Counted from the stretch's first letter, positions 9,415 to 19,329 are shown. The stretch is DNA of 64,000 bases from Antarctobacter heliothermus (GCF_002237555.1 NZ_CP022540.1:496001-560000); one strand, 5' to 3'. Translations and numbers: made by a program. Notes: generated from the sequence alone by a model not told the origin.

Positions 9415-10371
9415 ATGCCCCCGGTCTTTGCCCCACATCCCGACGGCCTGCCTTGGTTCACCGAAGGCGGCACGGAAACGGAACTGATGTTCCGCCATGG
9501 ATTTGAGTTCGACCACTTCTGTGCCTTCACCCTGCTGGACAATCCCAAGGCCATGCAGGTGGCAAACGACATGTACCGCCGCCTGCTGGACCAGATCGCC
9601 ATCGCAGGCGGATGCGCGTTACTGGGAGGGCTGGACTATCGCGCCAGTGCCGACTGGGGCGCTTTGGTGGGATATTCCGATGCCGCGCTTGAAGATATCC
9701 AGCTGCGAAACATCGCGTTCCTGCGTGAGCTCAGTGCACCTTACGCGGATCAGATCCCCGAAATTCGCATCGCGGGCATCCTCGGCCCACGCGGCGACGC
9801 CTACGCACTCAACCGGACACTCACGGAAGATGAGGCCGGAGCCTACCACACACAGCAGATCGCCATCTGTGCGCGCGCCGGAGTCGATCTGATCTGGGCC
9901 GCCACGATCAACAACGTGCCAGAGGCGGTGGGGATTTCACGCGCCGCAGCCCAAGCGGGAATCCCTGTCAACGTGTCCTTTACCCTAACCGCAGACCACC
10001 GCCTGCACGCAGGTCCCAGCCTCGCCGAAGCCGTGACCGCAACCGACGCCGCCTGCGGCTCCAATGCCCGCCCAGACAGTTTTGGCATCAACTGCTCGCA
10101 CCCGCTGGAATTCGAGCCGGCACTGGAATCGGGCGATTGGCAAAGCCGCCTGCGCAGCTTCCGCCCCAATGCGGCGGCCATGAACAAAATCGCCCTGTGC
10201 AGCCTCAACCACCTCGAAGAGGGCGACCCCGAAGACCTCGGCCGACAGATGGGCGCACTTGCCCGCCGATTTCCGCAAGCTGACATTTGGGGCGGCTGCT
10301 GTGGCAGCTGGGACAAACACCTCGCCCAGATCGCCCCCGCAGTCATGGCCGCGCGCCGCCAACAGGTATAA
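9415..10371 (+). CDS. homocysteine S-methyltransferase family protein
   Basis: The 318-residue protein consists of the Zn-dependent S-methyltransferase barrel alone, without the folate or cobalamin domains of MetH, like MmuM and BHMT. It is expected to methylate homocysteine to methionine, using a small donor such as S-methylmethionine or a betaine. The zinc ligands are visible: Cys227 in GINCSH, and Cys295-Cys296 in GGCCG. The ATG at 9415 has AAAGGA about 8 nt upstream; an in-frame ATG at 9406 lies directly on that ribosome site and is less likely. The gene is divergent from a TetR regulator. The methyl donor cannot be read from sequence. Confidence 0.85.
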   Translation: MPPVFAPHPDGLPWFTEGGTETELMFRHGFEFDHFCAFTLLDNPKAMQVANDMYRRLLDQIAIAGGCALLGGLDYRASADWGALVGYSDAALEDIQLRNIAFLRELSAPYADQIPEIRIAGILGPRGDAYALNRTLTEDEAGAYHTQQIAICARAGVDLIWAATINNVPEAVGISRAAAQAGIPVNVSFTLTADHRLHAGPSLAEAVTATDAACGSNARPDSFGINCSHPLEFEPALESGDWQSRLRSFRPNAAAMNKIALCSLNHLEEGDPEDLGRQMGALARRFPQADIWGGCCGSWDKHLAQIAPAVMAARRQQV

Positions 10372-10430
10372 CCCGTGCCCCGGCTTCTTTTGTCCTAAAA
10401 TATCCCGGGGTGAATTGGCCGTCAGGCCAA

Positions 10431-10447
10431 GAGGGGCAGCGCCCCTC
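10431..10447. terminator. hairpin between convergent genes
   Basis: A 7-bp GC stem GAGGGGC / GCCCCTC with an AGC loop lies between two convergent genes. A smaller stem (GGCC...GGCC) precedes it. There is no clear T tract on either side, so it may be a weak bidirectional terminator or an intergenic palindromic repeat of the type common in these genomes. Confidence 0.4.
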
Positions 10448-10468
10448 CTCCCGGCTCGACCAATTGCC

Positions 10469-11002
10469 TCAGTCCTCGCCGGTCAGCGCCTTCACCTCAC
10501 GCACCAGCCAATGCAGGTCCGGATCTGGCACGCCGATCTCATCCAGATGCGCAGCGGTGTTGAACAAGTATTCGGTGTTTGGACCGCGCCCGCCATGCGC
10601 CCGAGCAATGATCCGCGCCTGTTCTTCCAGCGGCAGGTGGCAATACTGCACATGATGCGGGTCAATTACATACGACACCGCCTCCACCTGCCGTCCGTCG
10701 GTCAGCGCCAGGTCCAGACGCTTTTCCAGATAGGCCGACGAGATCAGCTCTCGTTCGCGCAGGTATGCCAGCGTCTCATCTTCAGTGCCCGGCGCCGCGC
10801 GCAGCGCCAGCCCGTCACAACTGGCGCCGTCCTGTTCGTCCAGCGCCAGAACAAGGCCGGGCGTTTCCTCTGTCCCGCGATGATGGATCGAATACATGCA
10901 AAAACTGCGCGCATAGCCATGCAGCCGTCCCTGTACGCGTTCCGCCACCGGAAAGCCCGGGTTCCACAAAAGAGAGGCATATCCAAACACCCAAAGCGTC
11001 AT
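10469..11002 (-). CDS. gamma-glutamylcyclotransferase, ChaC type
   Basis: The 177-residue protein belongs to the ChaC branch of the gamma-glutamylcyclotransferase fold. The substrate-loop motif FGYASLLWNPGF is at residues 5-16, and the Glu-rich YLRERELISSAY segment carries the expected catalytic Glu. ChaC enzymes cleave glutathione to 5-oxoproline and Cys-Gly in the cytoplasm. The start at 11002 (MTLWVFGYAS) fits the family N-terminus; the frame is open upstream, but that sequence is not family-like and overlaps the next gene. The gene is convergent with the methyltransferase gene and divergent from the DUF2125 gene, 67 bp away. Confidence 0.88.
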   Translation of the reverse strand: MTLWVFGYASLLWNPGFPVAERVQGRLHGYARSFCMYSIHHRGTEETPGLVLALDEQDGASCDGLALRAAPGTEDETLAYLRERELISSAYLEKRLDLALTDGRQVEAVSYVIDPHHVQYCHLPLEEQARIIARAHGGRGPNTEYLFNTAAHLDEIGVPDPDLHWLVREVKALTGED

Positions 11003-11069
11003 CAAACTGGTCCTTCTCGTTGGTGGCCTGTAAACACGATCAAGTGCAGCAGGAAAAGGGGCAGAGCCC

Positions 11070-12047
11070 ATGAATCGCTTGATCTTTGCGGTGGCGGCGG
11101 CGCTTCTGATTGGCTGGTCCGGGTTCTGGTTCATGTCCTCCTGGACCTTGAAACGCGACATCTCGGAATGGTTTGATGCGCGTCGGGCCGAAGGCTGGCA
11201 GGCAGACTATACGGACCTGACTGTGCGCGGCTTTCCCAGTCGGCTCGACGCCACGCTGACAGAGGTGCGGCTGAACGATCCGGTCCGAGGCGTGGGTTGG
11301 GAAGCCCCGTTTTTCCAGATCCTCGGGCTGACCTACCGGCCCGGGCATCTAATCCTTGTCTGGCCCGATACGCAGGGGCTGACCCTGCCCTCTGGCCCGG
11401 TTGCCATCGACAGTACGGGATTGCGCGCCTCAGTGGTCCACACCTCTGACGGGCGCATTTTGCGCAGCAACCTAGAGGCAGAGGTGCTCAATATCGACGG
11501 TGCACAGACGACTCTGGCCTTTGCCGGGCTGCGCGCTGCGTTGACCGACGTTGCGGGCGCGCCCAACCTCTACCGGGTTGGCCTGACGGCCGAGGCTTTG
11601 GCCGGCCCTGACGTCCCGATGATGCCCGGAACCGCCCGCGCGGATGCGCTGCAACTGCAGGCTGAGCTGACATTTGACGGTGCATGGACTGTCGATGCCC
11701 CTTCCGGCCCGCGCCCACAACCGCAACGGATCGACCTGCGACAAGCCGACTACCGATTTGAAGGGCTGGAATTAAACCTTGCCGGTCGCGTGGATGCCGA
11801 CCCGCAGGGGCGTGCCACGGGCAAGATGACGGTGCGTGCCGTCAATTGGCGCGACATGCTGGACCGCGCGCGTGACGCTGGGCAATTGCCTAGTGGCCTG
11901 ATCGACACTTTGGAAAATGCCCTTTCGCTGGCCGCCGGTTTCAATGGCAACGCCAACACGCTGGACCTATCGCTGGATTTCAACGAGGGCCGCGTGTCCT
12001 TTGGCATGATCCCATTGGGAAAGGCACCGAACCTGCGCATACCCTAA
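11070..12047 (+). CDS. DUF2125 domain-containing protein
   Basis: The 325-residue protein has one N-terminal membrane anchor or signal segment (residues 4-21, LIFAVAAALLIGWSGFWF) and a long beta-rich periplasmic part. The sequence (WTLKRDISEWFDARRAEGW..., GFPSRLDATLTEV) matches the DUF2125 family, which is common in Alphaproteobacteria. Its function is not known. It shows weak resemblance to AsmA-type beta-groove proteins, which is only an impression. The gene stands 49 bp before an M20 deacylase gene on the same strand. Confidence 0.8.
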   Translation: MNRLIFAVAAALLIGWSGFWFMSSWTLKRDISEWFDARRAEGWQADYTDLTVRGFPSRLDATLTEVRLNDPVRGVGWEAPFFQILGLTYRPGHLILVWPDTQGLTLPSGPVAIDSTGLRASVVHTSDGRILRSNLEAEVLNIDGAQTTLAFAGLRAALTDVAGAPNLYRVGLTAEALAGPDVPMMPGTARADALQLQAELTFDGAWTVDAPSGPRPQPQRIDLRQADYRFEGLELNLAGRVDADPQGRATGKMTVRAVNWRDMLDRARDAGQLPSGLIDTLENALSLAAGFNGNANTLDLSLDFNEGRVSFGMIPLGKAPNLRIP

Positions 12048-12095
12048 GCACGCGCCCCCCTTGCGCATCCGCGCCAACGGGCCGACAGTCTGCAC

Positions 12096-13373
12096 ATGAC
12101 TGACACGCTTTTTGCGCGCATCGACGCCGCCCGCGACGATTTGATCGCGCTCACCCAGGACCTTGTCCGCGTGCCGACGCTGAACCCGCCGGGCGCGCTG
12201 TATCATGATATCTGCGCATATCTGGAGCGCAGGCTGGCCGCCTCAGGGTTTGATTGCCAAATGATCCGCGCGACAGGTGCGCCCGGCGACAGCGACCGTT
12301 ATCCCCGTTGGAACGTCATCGCCCGCCGCGACGGCACCCGGTCCGGCGAATGTGTGCATTTCAACTCTCATATTGACGTGGTCGAAGTCGGGCGCGGCTG
12401 GACGTATGACCCGTTTGCAGCGGTTCTGGAGGGCGACCGGATCTATGGCCGCGGCACCTGCGATATGAAAGGCGGCTTGGCTGCATCGATCATCGCCGCC
12501 GAATGTTTCATCGCCGAACATCCGGACTATGCGGGCGCAATCGAGATTTCCGGAACCGCGGACGAGGAAACCGGCGGCTATGGCGGCGTCGCGCATCTGG
12601 CACATCTTGGCTATTTTTCACCCGACCGGGTGCAGCACGTCATCATCCCCGAACCGCTGAACAAGGACCGCATCTGCCTTGGCCATCGCGGCGCGTGGTG
12701 GGCCGAGATCGAGACCAAGGGAGAGATCGCCCATGGATCGATGCCTTTCCTTGGCGATTGCGCCGTGCGCCACATGGGGGCGGTGATGCGCGCCTTTGAG
12801 GATCGTTTATTCCCGTCGCTGACAACCCGCGAAACCGCAATGCCCGTTACGCCAGAGGCCGCGCGCCAATCCACGCTCAACATCAATTCGATCCACGGCG
12901 GAGAGGCGGAACTGGAGGATTTCACCGGCCTGCCCGCGCCCAATGTGCCGGACAGTTGCCGCATGGTGATTGACCGGCGGTTCCTTGTCGAAGAGGCCTA
13001 TGACGAGGTCCGCGGAGAGGTGATCGCCATGCTGGACGACCTCAAGGCCAATCGCCCCCGGTTCGACTACACCATCCGCGACATCAACCGCATCGATCCC
13101 TCGATGACCTCGCAAGAGGCCCCGGTGGTCACAACGGTAGCGGCAGCGATCCAAGATGTGTTCGGCAGGGAGCCCGCCTATATCGCCTCCCCCGGCTCTT
13201 ACGATCAGAAACACATCGACCGCATCGGGCGGCTAAAAAACTGCATCGCCTACGGGCCGGGCGTGCTGGAACTGGCGCATAAACCCGATGAATGGGTGGG
13301 CGTGACGGATATGCTCGACAGCGCCAAGGTCATGGCCCGCAGTCTGGAAACACTGCTGTTGCCAGAGGCGTGA
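12096..13373 (+). CDS. M20 family deacylase (ArgE/DapE type)
   Basis: The 425-residue protein is a cytoplasmic di-zinc amidohydrolase of the acetylornithine deacetylase / succinyl-diaminopimelate desuccinylase family. The metal and catalytic residues are visible: His92 and Asp94 (FNSHIDVV), Asp123 (GRGTCDMKGG) and the Glu157-Glu158 pair (DEETGGYGG). A dimerisation lid domain follows at about 195-310. The length and the presence of the N-terminal helix fit ArgE-like proteins more than DapE. No arginine or lysine synthesis genes are adjacent, so the true acyl-amino-acid substrate is open. Confidence 0.85.
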   Translation: MTDTLFARIDAARDDLIALTQDLVRVPTLNPPGALYHDICAYLERRLAASGFDCQMIRATGAPGDSDRYPRWNVIARRDGTRSGECVHFNSHIDVVEVGRGWTYDPFAAVLEGDRIYGRGTCDMKGGLAASIIAAECFIAEHPDYAGAIEISGTADEETGGYGGVAHLAHLGYFSPDRVQHVIIPEPLNKDRICLGHRGAWWAEIETKGEIAHGSMPFLGDCAVRHMGAVMRAFEDRLFPSLTTRETAMPVTPEAARQSTLNINSIHGGEAELEDFTGLPAPNVPDSCRMVIDRRFLVEEAYDEVRGEVIAMLDDLKANRPRFDYTIRDINRIDPSMTSQEAPVVTTVAAAIQDVFGREPAYIASPGSYDQKHIDRIGRLKNCIAYGPGVLELAHKPDEWVGVTDMLDSAKVMARSLETLLLPEA

Positions 13374-13382
13374 CGCCAATGG

Positions 13383-13434
13383 GACGGGGGGCGGGGCGTC
13401 TTTCGGCAAAGCCGAAACAGCGTCCGCCCCCGTC
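13383..13434. terminator. bidirectional terminator-like hairpin
   Basis: Between the convergent M20 and panC genes lies a perfect inner stem TTTCGGC-AAA-GCCGAAA (13401-13417). It is nested in an outer imperfect GC stem (GACGGGGGGCGG against CCGCCCCCGTC). The symmetric A and T flanks of the inner stem would suit termination in both directions. The outer arm runs into the panC stop codon. Confidence 0.6.
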
Positions 13435-14275
13435 ACACCCCTATATTGTCGATCAATCGCACCCCGGCCAACCACGCCGCCACCAACAGCCGCGCGGGCC
13501 GATCCGGTCGCTCTAACAGCGACAGATCCTCATTGGCCCGCAAGTCCAGATACTCGACCTTGGTGAACCCCGCCGCTGTTAACCGTTCCTCGGCCTTGGG
13601 GCGCAGGTCTGACGCCGCCTGCCCAGTGCGCAACCCCTCTGCCATGTCTTCCAGCGCCTCGTGCAGCGCCGCCGCCCGCCCCCGCGACCTATCCGACAAC
13701 AACAGGTTCCGTGACGACATGGCCAGCCCGTCAATCTCTCGGATGGTCGGACAGCCGACAATCTCACAGGGGATGTTCAGATCTGCCACCAACCGCCGCA
13801 CCACCTGCACCTGCTGCCAGTCCTTCTCGCCAAAGAAAGCTTGGTCCGCCGATGTCTGCAACAGCAGCTTGGTCACGACCGTGGCCACCCCGTCGAAATG
13901 TCCGGGCCGGTGCGCGCCGCACAGCACGTCCGTCAGACCCATGACAGACACACCCGTCGCGAACCCCTGCGGATACATCTCATCCCCATCGGGCACAAAG
14001 ATCGCATCGACGGCAAAGCGCGCCAGTTTAGCCGCGTCGTCGTGTTCGGTGCGCGGATAGTTCTCGTAATCTTCGGGGCTGTTGAACTGCTTGGGGTTCA
14101 CAAAGATCGTCACGATCACCCGGTCGCATCGCTCTTTCGCTGCCGCCACAAGGCTCAGGTGTCCGTCGTGCAGCGCGCCCATCGTGGGCACCGCCCCAAC
14201 CGTCTCACCAGCGCGATGCCACGCGGTGGTCATCGCGCGCAACTCGGCGACCGAGCGTACGATAGGGGCGATCAT
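13433..14275 (-). CDS. panC: pantothenate synthetase
   Basis: The 280-residue protein is of standard PanC length. It joins pantoate and beta-alanine with ATP, via pantoyl adenylate, to form pantothenate for coenzyme A. The HIGH-like motif [11 protein letters not shown] lies near residue 33, and the conserved FGEKDWQQ segment is clear. The gene follows panB with a 4-bp ATGA overlap, giving a panB-panC operon. Nothing unusual is seen. Confidence 0.97.
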   Translation of the reverse strand: MIAPIVRSVAELRAMTTAWHRAGETVGAVPTMGALHDGHLSLVAAAKERCDRVIVTIFVNPKQFNSPEDYENYPRTEHDDAAKLARFAVDAIFVPDGDEMYPQGFATGVSVMGLTDVLCGAHRPGHFDGVATVVTKLLLQTSADQAFFGEKDWQQVQVVRRLVADLNIPCEIVGCPTIREIDGLAMSSRNLLLSDRSRGRAAALHEALEDMAEGLRTGQAASDLRPKAEERLTAAGFTKVEYLDLRANEDLSLLERPDRPARLLVAAWLAGVRLIDNIGV

Positions 14276-15105
14276 GCCTTGGCGTCCGGCACAGCATCAC
14301 CAAAGACGTGCTCCGGCCCCGGAAAGCGCCGTGCATGGACGTCTTCGGCATAGGCGGCAATCGCCGCCTCGCCATCTGCGCCCAAGGTGGCATAGCGTTT
14401 GACGAACTTGGCCTTGAAGGCCGTGAATAGCCCCAACATGTCGTCGACGACCAGAATTTGCCCGTCGCAGCCGGCGCTGGCGCCGATGCCAATCGTAGGG
14501 ATCGACACCTCTGCCGTCACCGCATCTGCCAAGGTCGCCGGTACCTTTTCCAGCACCACGGCAAAGGCCCCAGCCTTGGCCACCGCCATAGCATCCGCCA
14601 TCAGCGCCTCACCCGCATCCCCGCGCCCCTGCACCTTGTAGCCGCCCAGCGTGTTGATCGACTGCGGTGTCAGGCCAATGTGCGCCATAACCGGCACGCC
14701 GCGTTTCACCAAAAAGGCGATAGTCGACGCCATCTCGACCCCACCCTCCAGTTTGACCGCGCCGGCCCCTGTCTCGGCCATGAGCCGCGCTGCGTTGCGA
14801 AACGCCTGTTGCGGGCTTTCTTCATAAGACCCAAACGGCATGTCGATCACCATCATGGCAGACTGCAACCCGCGCGCTACCGCCTGTCCGTGCAGGATCA
14901 TCATCTCCATCGTCACGCCCAGCGTCGACGGCAACCCGTGCAGCACCATCCCGACACTGTCCCCCACCAAGACAAAGTCGCAATGCGCGTCCATCATCTG
15001 CGCCATCGGCGTCGTATAGGCGGTCAGACTGACCAGCGGCGCGCCCCCTTTGCGGGCGCGGATATCATCCGGCATCGGCGCCCTTTTCTTTGCCGTCGCG
15101 CTCAT
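14272..15105 (-). CDS. panB: 3-methyl-2-oxobutanoate hydroxymethyltransferase
   Basis: The 277-residue PanB (ketopantoate hydroxymethyltransferase) transfers a hydroxymethyl group from 5,10-methylene-THF to 2-oxoisovalerate, the first step to pantothenate. Conserved segments include [22 protein letters not shown], Mg-binding residues and AHIGLTPQ. The ATG at 15105 has GGGAGGA about 6 nt upstream, which decides it over an in-frame upstream ATG. It is the first gene of the panBC operon, divergent from the oligopeptide-type binding protein with a 185-bp spacer. Confidence 0.97.
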   Translation of the reverse strand: MSATAKKRAPMPDDIRARKGGAPLVSLTAYTTPMAQMMDAHCDFVLVGDSVGMVLHGLPSTLGVTMEMMILHGQAVARGLQSAMMVIDMPFGSYEESPQQAFRNAARLMAETGAGAVKLEGGVEMASTIAFLVKRGVPVMAHIGLTPQSINTLGGYKVQGRGDAGEALMADAMAVAKAGAFAVVLEKVPATLADAVTAEVSIPTIGIGASAGCDGQILVVDDMLGLFTAFKAKFVKRYATLGADGEAAIAAYAEDVHARRFPGPEHVFGDAVPDAKA

Positions 15106-15290
15106 GGTCTCATCCTCCCCCAAAATGCCGCCGCGCAAGGTCCGGAGGCTCCGCCACCACAGTGCGCAACAAAATTGCGCACCGCCCTACCATTTGCCGC
15201 GCCGCAGAACCAGAGCCCTTTTGCAGGCCGCGCTTGATCGCACGCCCCCAAAAGCGCAACACTCATTTCAAAGAAACAGGGAGTTCCGAC

Positions 15291-16760
15291 ATGATCCTTC
15301 GCCTGACCCTTGCTGCCGCGCTTTTCAGCGGCACGGCTGCATTCGCGCAGCAAACTGATCTGACCCTTGCCATTCAGCTAGAGCCGCCGCACCTGGACCC
15401 GACCTCGGCCGCCGCCGGGGCCATCGACAGCGTGCTGTATTCCAACGTCTTCGAGGGTCTGACCCGCTTTACAGAGACCGGCGCCGTTGTCCCCGGTCTT
15501 GCGCGCGAATGGGAGATTTCCGAGGACGGGCTGACCTATACCTTTCACCTCGCCGAAGGTGTCACCTTTCACGATGGCACGACCTTCGACGCCGAAGACG
15601 TGAAATTCAGCCTTGATCGCGCCCGTGCCGTTGACAGCACCAATGCGCAAAAGGCGCTGTATTCCGGCATTGTCGAGGTTGCCGTCATCGACCCGATGAC
15701 CGTGCAACTGACGCTGGACGCCCCCGATGGCAACCTGCTGTTCAGCCTTGCATGGGGTGACGCGGTGATCGTGGCCCCCGAGAGTGTCGAGGGGATCAAG
15801 CAGACCCCCATCGGCACCGGTCCGTTCAAGTTCGACGAATGGCGGCAAGGCGACAGCATCACGCTGGTGCAAAACGCCGACTACTGGGGAGAGGCACCTT
15901 ATCTGTCCAAGGCAACGTTCAAGTTCATTTCGGACCCCACGGCGGCCTTTGCCGCGATGATGGCGCAGGACGTCGATGCGTTTTCCGGCTTTCCCGCGCC
16001 GGAAAATCTGCCCCAGTTCGAGGCCGACCCACGCTTCACCGTTATCAAAGGGTCGTCCGAGGGCGAGACTATCCTTGCGATGAACAACAAACAGCCGCCC
16101 TTCGACAACCCGATGGTCAGAGAGGCCCTGTCCCACGCCATCGACCGGCAGGCGATCATCGACGGCGCGATGTTCGGCTTGGGCACGCCCATCGGCACTC
16201 ATTTCGCACCGCACAACCCCGACTACGTCGATCTGACGGGCCTGTCGGTCCATGATCCTGACCGCGCGCGCATGCTGTTGGTGGATGCGGGCTATGCCGA
16301 AGGGTTCACCACCACCCTGAAACTGCCGCCGCCCTCCTACGCCCGCCGCGGGGGAGAGATCATCGCCTCACAACTGCGCAACGTCGGGATCGAGACGGAG
16401 ATCACCAATCTGGAATGGGCGCAATGGCTGGAAGAAGTATTTCGCGGCAAGGATTTCGGCCTGACCATCGTCAGCCATACCGAACCTTTCGACATCGGCA
16501 TCTACGCGCGGCCCGATTACTACTTTCAGTATGACAACCCAGAGTTTCAGGCCCTGATGAAGCTGCTGAACGCCACCACGGACCCCGCTGCGCGCAGCGA
16601 CATGTTAGCCGAGGCGCAGACGATCATCGCACAGGATTACGTCAACGCGTACCTGTTCCAACTAGCCTTTCCCACCGTTGCGGATGCCCGGCTCCAAGGG
16701 CTGTGGCCGAACCAGCCGACGCAGGCGAATGACCTGACAAAGGTGCGTTGGGTAGAGTGA
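15291..16760 (+). CDS. ABC transporter substrate-binding protein, family 5 (peptide/nickel type)
   Basis: The 489-residue exported protein has a signal peptide cleaved after AAFA (about residue 19). Its SBP_bac_5 fold contains the typical GLTYTFHLAEGVTFHDG and DVKFSLDRA motifs near the N-terminus. It should deliver a peptide or other small solute to the DppBC-like permeases at 19.3-21.1 kb. These lie 2.6 kb downstream, separated by an unrelated gene and a pseudogene. The ATG at 15291 has GGGAG at about 7 nt. The substrate cannot be told; the family also carries opines, glutathione and nickel chelates. Confidence 0.88.
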   Translation: MILRLTLAAALFSGTAAFAQQTDLTLAIQLEPPHLDPTSAAAGAIDSVLYSNVFEGLTRFTETGAVVPGLAREWEISEDGLTYTFHLAEGVTFHDGTTFDAEDVKFSLDRARAVDSTNAQKALYSGIVEVAVIDPMTVQLTLDAPDGNLLFSLAWGDAVIVAPESVEGIKQTPIGTGPFKFDEWRQGDSITLVQNADYWGEAPYLSKATFKFISDPTAAFAAMMAQDVDAFSGFPAPENLPQFEADPRFTVIKGSSEGETILAMNNKQPPFDNPMVREALSHAIDRQAIIDGAMFGLGTPIGTHFAPHNPDYVDLTGLSVHDPDRARMLLVDAGYAEGFTTTLKLPPPSYARRGGEIIASQLRNVGIETEITNLEWAQWLEEVFRGKDFGLTIVSHTEPFDIGIYARPDYYFQYDNPEFQALMKLLNATTDPAARSDMLAEAQTIIAQDYVNAYLFQLAFPTVADARLQGLWPNQPTQANDLTKVRWVE

Positions 16761-16851
16761 ATGAGTGGCGCGCCGTGTCTGCGGACAGGGCGCGTACACT
16801 GAGGGCATGCTTAACGAAACTGACGGCCCCTAGTCATTTGAACGGAAATTC

Positions 16852-18414
16852 ATGATGCCGTTTTTGCGCCTGTGCCTATTAATCCTGATTTTTCCTCACG
16901 CCGCACTGACCGCGACCATCACGCAAGAGAGGGGCCCTACGGGCGACAAGACTGTCTCCTTCATCGTCCCGGAACCCGATTTCACCGACACGCTTGTCCT
17001 TGGCTCCGACAAAGTAGGACGACGAAACGAAAACACGGTGGATTTTCGCCGCCAGAACGTGGACTTTGACCAGCGTGGCCTGACGCCAGATGGAGCAGGC
17101 GATGCTTTTTCCGAGGTGGGACACTTTGGGCATGGAACTTTTCTGAATGGCCGCGTCTACCGTTTGGACGGGATCATTCAGGCAGGAGACACCGACAAGC
17201 TCAGCCGGATGGCAGAGCCGCACCTGCGCACTCTTTGTCCAAGCGGAAAGAACTGTCCCTATTCCGCCGTTCTTTCACTCAACTCTGCCGGCGGCAGTTT
17301 TGCCGAGGCGATCCGGCTCGCGCGCTTCATCCGGAAATGGAGCCTTGTGACCGTGGTCGACAAGGGGGACCGATGCGAAAGCGCCTGTGCTTTGGCATTT
17401 CTTAGCGCCTACGACAGCTTCGCGGGTTACTCTGCCCCGCGTCGATTTGCGCATCTAGACGCACGAATTGGCATCCACCAGCCCGCCGTCGAATTTGATC
17501 CGTCCGATCCAAGAGTGAAAAGCGCGACGCCCGACGATCTCTTTCGTTTGGCCAATCTCGCCGTCGGCGAGGTGACCAGTCTCTTTTTACAAACCGGTGT
17601 CTCCATCGGTGCGCTGGACAGGATGTATGCCACCCCTCCGAACGACATGATGATCATGTCCCCGTTCCAATTGATCGACGAAAAGATTCGCGTGTTCGAC
17701 GACCAGCCCAGCGTGTTTTCCGGTGGCCGGTCGGACCTGATTGCCCTATGCGCCAACCGCTTTGCAGCACGGCACTACACCCAGTCGGACGAGGTGATCA
17801 GCAACTTCATGATGCGAGAAAACGCTTTTCTGACATTCGATGCGGGGCGCAATTTTCTTTGCGCAGGAAACCGTTCCGAAACGGGTGAATGGGAGATCGA
17901 AACCTGCCTTGAATACGAAGGATGCGGATACATCGGCTTTGTGCGGTGGGCAACAGAGCAGGGCCGCCGCGGCGACCGGGATGAAGAATTCGGCAGATTG
18001 TCCCTTTGGCTGCTTGAAAGAGGTTTCTTGGGATTCCGAGAGTTTGCACATCAATCTATCTTGTTGCGCGTCCAGCGTGATCATAACTCGGGATGGACAG
18101 ATGCGAGCAAGCCGATCCAAATCCCTGCCTCCGCCCTCCCCATGCCGCGCGAATTCTGTGGAGTACTAGACGAGGCGCACCCCGAACTTGTCCTGATGGT
18201 TCAACAGAAACTAGCCACCTACGGCTTTGACACTGGCGGTGCCGATGGCAGTCTTGGTCCCAAGAGTCGCAAAGCCGTTCAGGCTGCAAACGCCCAGGTC
18301 GCGCCGGACGATCCGCCGAACAATCGCATCACGAAAAACTTGCTGAAGGCACTGCGTATCGATCAACCCATCATCGACCGGTACACGCTTTGCCATGCGT
18401 CTTACAGAAATTGA
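16852..18414 (+). CDS. secreted ClpP-like protein with C-terminal peptidoglycan-binding domain
   Basis: The 520-residue protein has a Sec signal peptide. A ClpP/crotonase-like region spans about residues 105-290, with an oxyanion-type NSAGGSFAEAIRLA (144-157) and the likely nucleophile Ser177 in CESACAL. This layout resembles the predicted periplasmic protein group COG3904. The C-terminal ~75 residues (HPELVLMVQQKLATYGF..., DGSLGPKSRKAVQ) look like a PG_binding_1 domain. I infer a wall-associated serine hydrolase, but neither substrate nor activity is known. By eye the base composition is slightly lower in GC than its neighbours. It sits between a transporter binding protein and the rest of that transporter, which suggests insertion. 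Confidence 0.65.
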   Translation: MMPFLRLCLLILIFPHAALTATITQERGPTGDKTVSFIVPEPDFTDTLVLGSDKVGRRNENTVDFRRQNVDFDQRGLTPDGAGDAFSEVGHFGHGTFLNGRVYRLDGIIQAGDTDKLSRMAEPHLRTLCPSGKNCPYSAVLSLNSAGGSFAEAIRLARFIRKWSLVTVVDKGDRCESACALAFLSAYDSFAGYSAPRRFAHLDARIGIHQPAVEFDPSDPRVKSATPDDLFRLANLAVGEVTSLFLQTGVSIGALDRMYATPPNDMMIMSPFQLIDEKIRVFDDQPSVFSGGRSDLIALCANRFAARHYTQSDEVISNFMMRENAFLTFDAGRNFLCAGNRSETGEWEIETCLEYEGCGYIGFVRWATEQGRRGDRDEEFGRLSLWLLERGFLGFREFAHQSILLRVQRDHNSGWTDASKPIQIPASALPMPREFCGVLDEAHPELVLMVQQKLATYGFDTGGADGSLGPKSRKAVQAANAQVAPDDPPNNRITKNLLKALRIDQPIIDRYTLCHASYRN

Positions 18415-18422
18415 CTCGCACG

Positions 18423-19298
18423 ATGCGCAATGACATCCCCGGTTTCACTGCAACCTACGCGACGTTGAACGGCATCGACATTGGGTTTGAAGTCGGCGGC
18501 GCTGGCCCTCCGGTACTGCTCTTGCACGGTTTCCGCAGACCCATGCCATGTGGGCCGAGGTCGCGCCGATCCTTGCGCAGGAATTCACCGTCGTCTGCCC
18601 CGACCTGCGCGGCTATGGCGAAAGCGGTAAACCATCGGGCGTGGCGCGCTACAGCTTTCGGGAAATGGCGCGCGATCAGGTGTTCCTGATGCGTCGGCTC
18701 AGGTTTGACAGCTTTCACCTTGCCGGACACAACCGGAGCGCACGAACCGCCCATCGTTTGACACTGGATACGCCTCAGGCCGTGCGCTCCTTGACCGTCA
18801 TGGACATCATCCCCATTCACCGCTTGCTCAACGACCTCACCCACAAGGTCGCCAAGGCCTACTACCACTGGTTTTTCCTCGCCCAGCCCAGGCCGTTTTT
18901 GGAAACCATGATCGCCACCGACCCTGAAGCCTACTACAAAAGGTGCTTGCTGGCTTTCGGCAAGGCGACATTGGTAGATTTCAAACCAACACAACTGGCG
19001 GCGTACCGTTCCGCGTGGGCAGACCCTGACTGCCGCCGTGCCATGTGTGACGACTGCCGCGCCGCGATCGAGGTGGATTTCGACCTCGATCACGGCCGAT
19101 CTTTGCCGCTGCGTCCCCTGCTCGGCGCTGGTCCTGTATGGGGCCGATGGTGCCATGGCGCAGGCCTACGACGTCCCCGCCACATGGGCGGACCAGATAT
19201 CCGACATGACCGCCCGGGCCATCCCCGGCAGGCATTGCTTTGTCGAACAGTCGCCGCAAGACACCGCCGACGCCCTGTGCGCCTTCCTGATCGCGTGA
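18423..19298 (+). pseudogene. haloacetate-dehalogenase-like alpha/beta hydrolase, frameshifted
   Basis: Three consecutive frames together read as one alpha/beta hydrolase close to fluoroacetate/haloacetate dehalogenases. Frame 1 covers 18423 to about 18533 (VLLLHGF). Frame 2 runs from about 18535 (THAMWAEVAP) to about 19115. Frame 3 runs from about 19110 (ALVLYGADGAM) to the stop at 19298. The first break is explained by one missing C after GGTTTC. The nucleophile motif GHDRGAR of the family reads GHNRSAR here, so the catalytic Asp is Asn. The late catalytic His (GRHCFVEQ) is kept. Two shifts plus a lost nucleophile indicate decay rather than sequencing error alone. It probably once belonged with the surrounding ABC transporter genes. 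Confidence 0.8.
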
Positions 19299-19329
19299 CC
19301 TCTGGACGCCTGCCCTGCCCGCTCCTACG

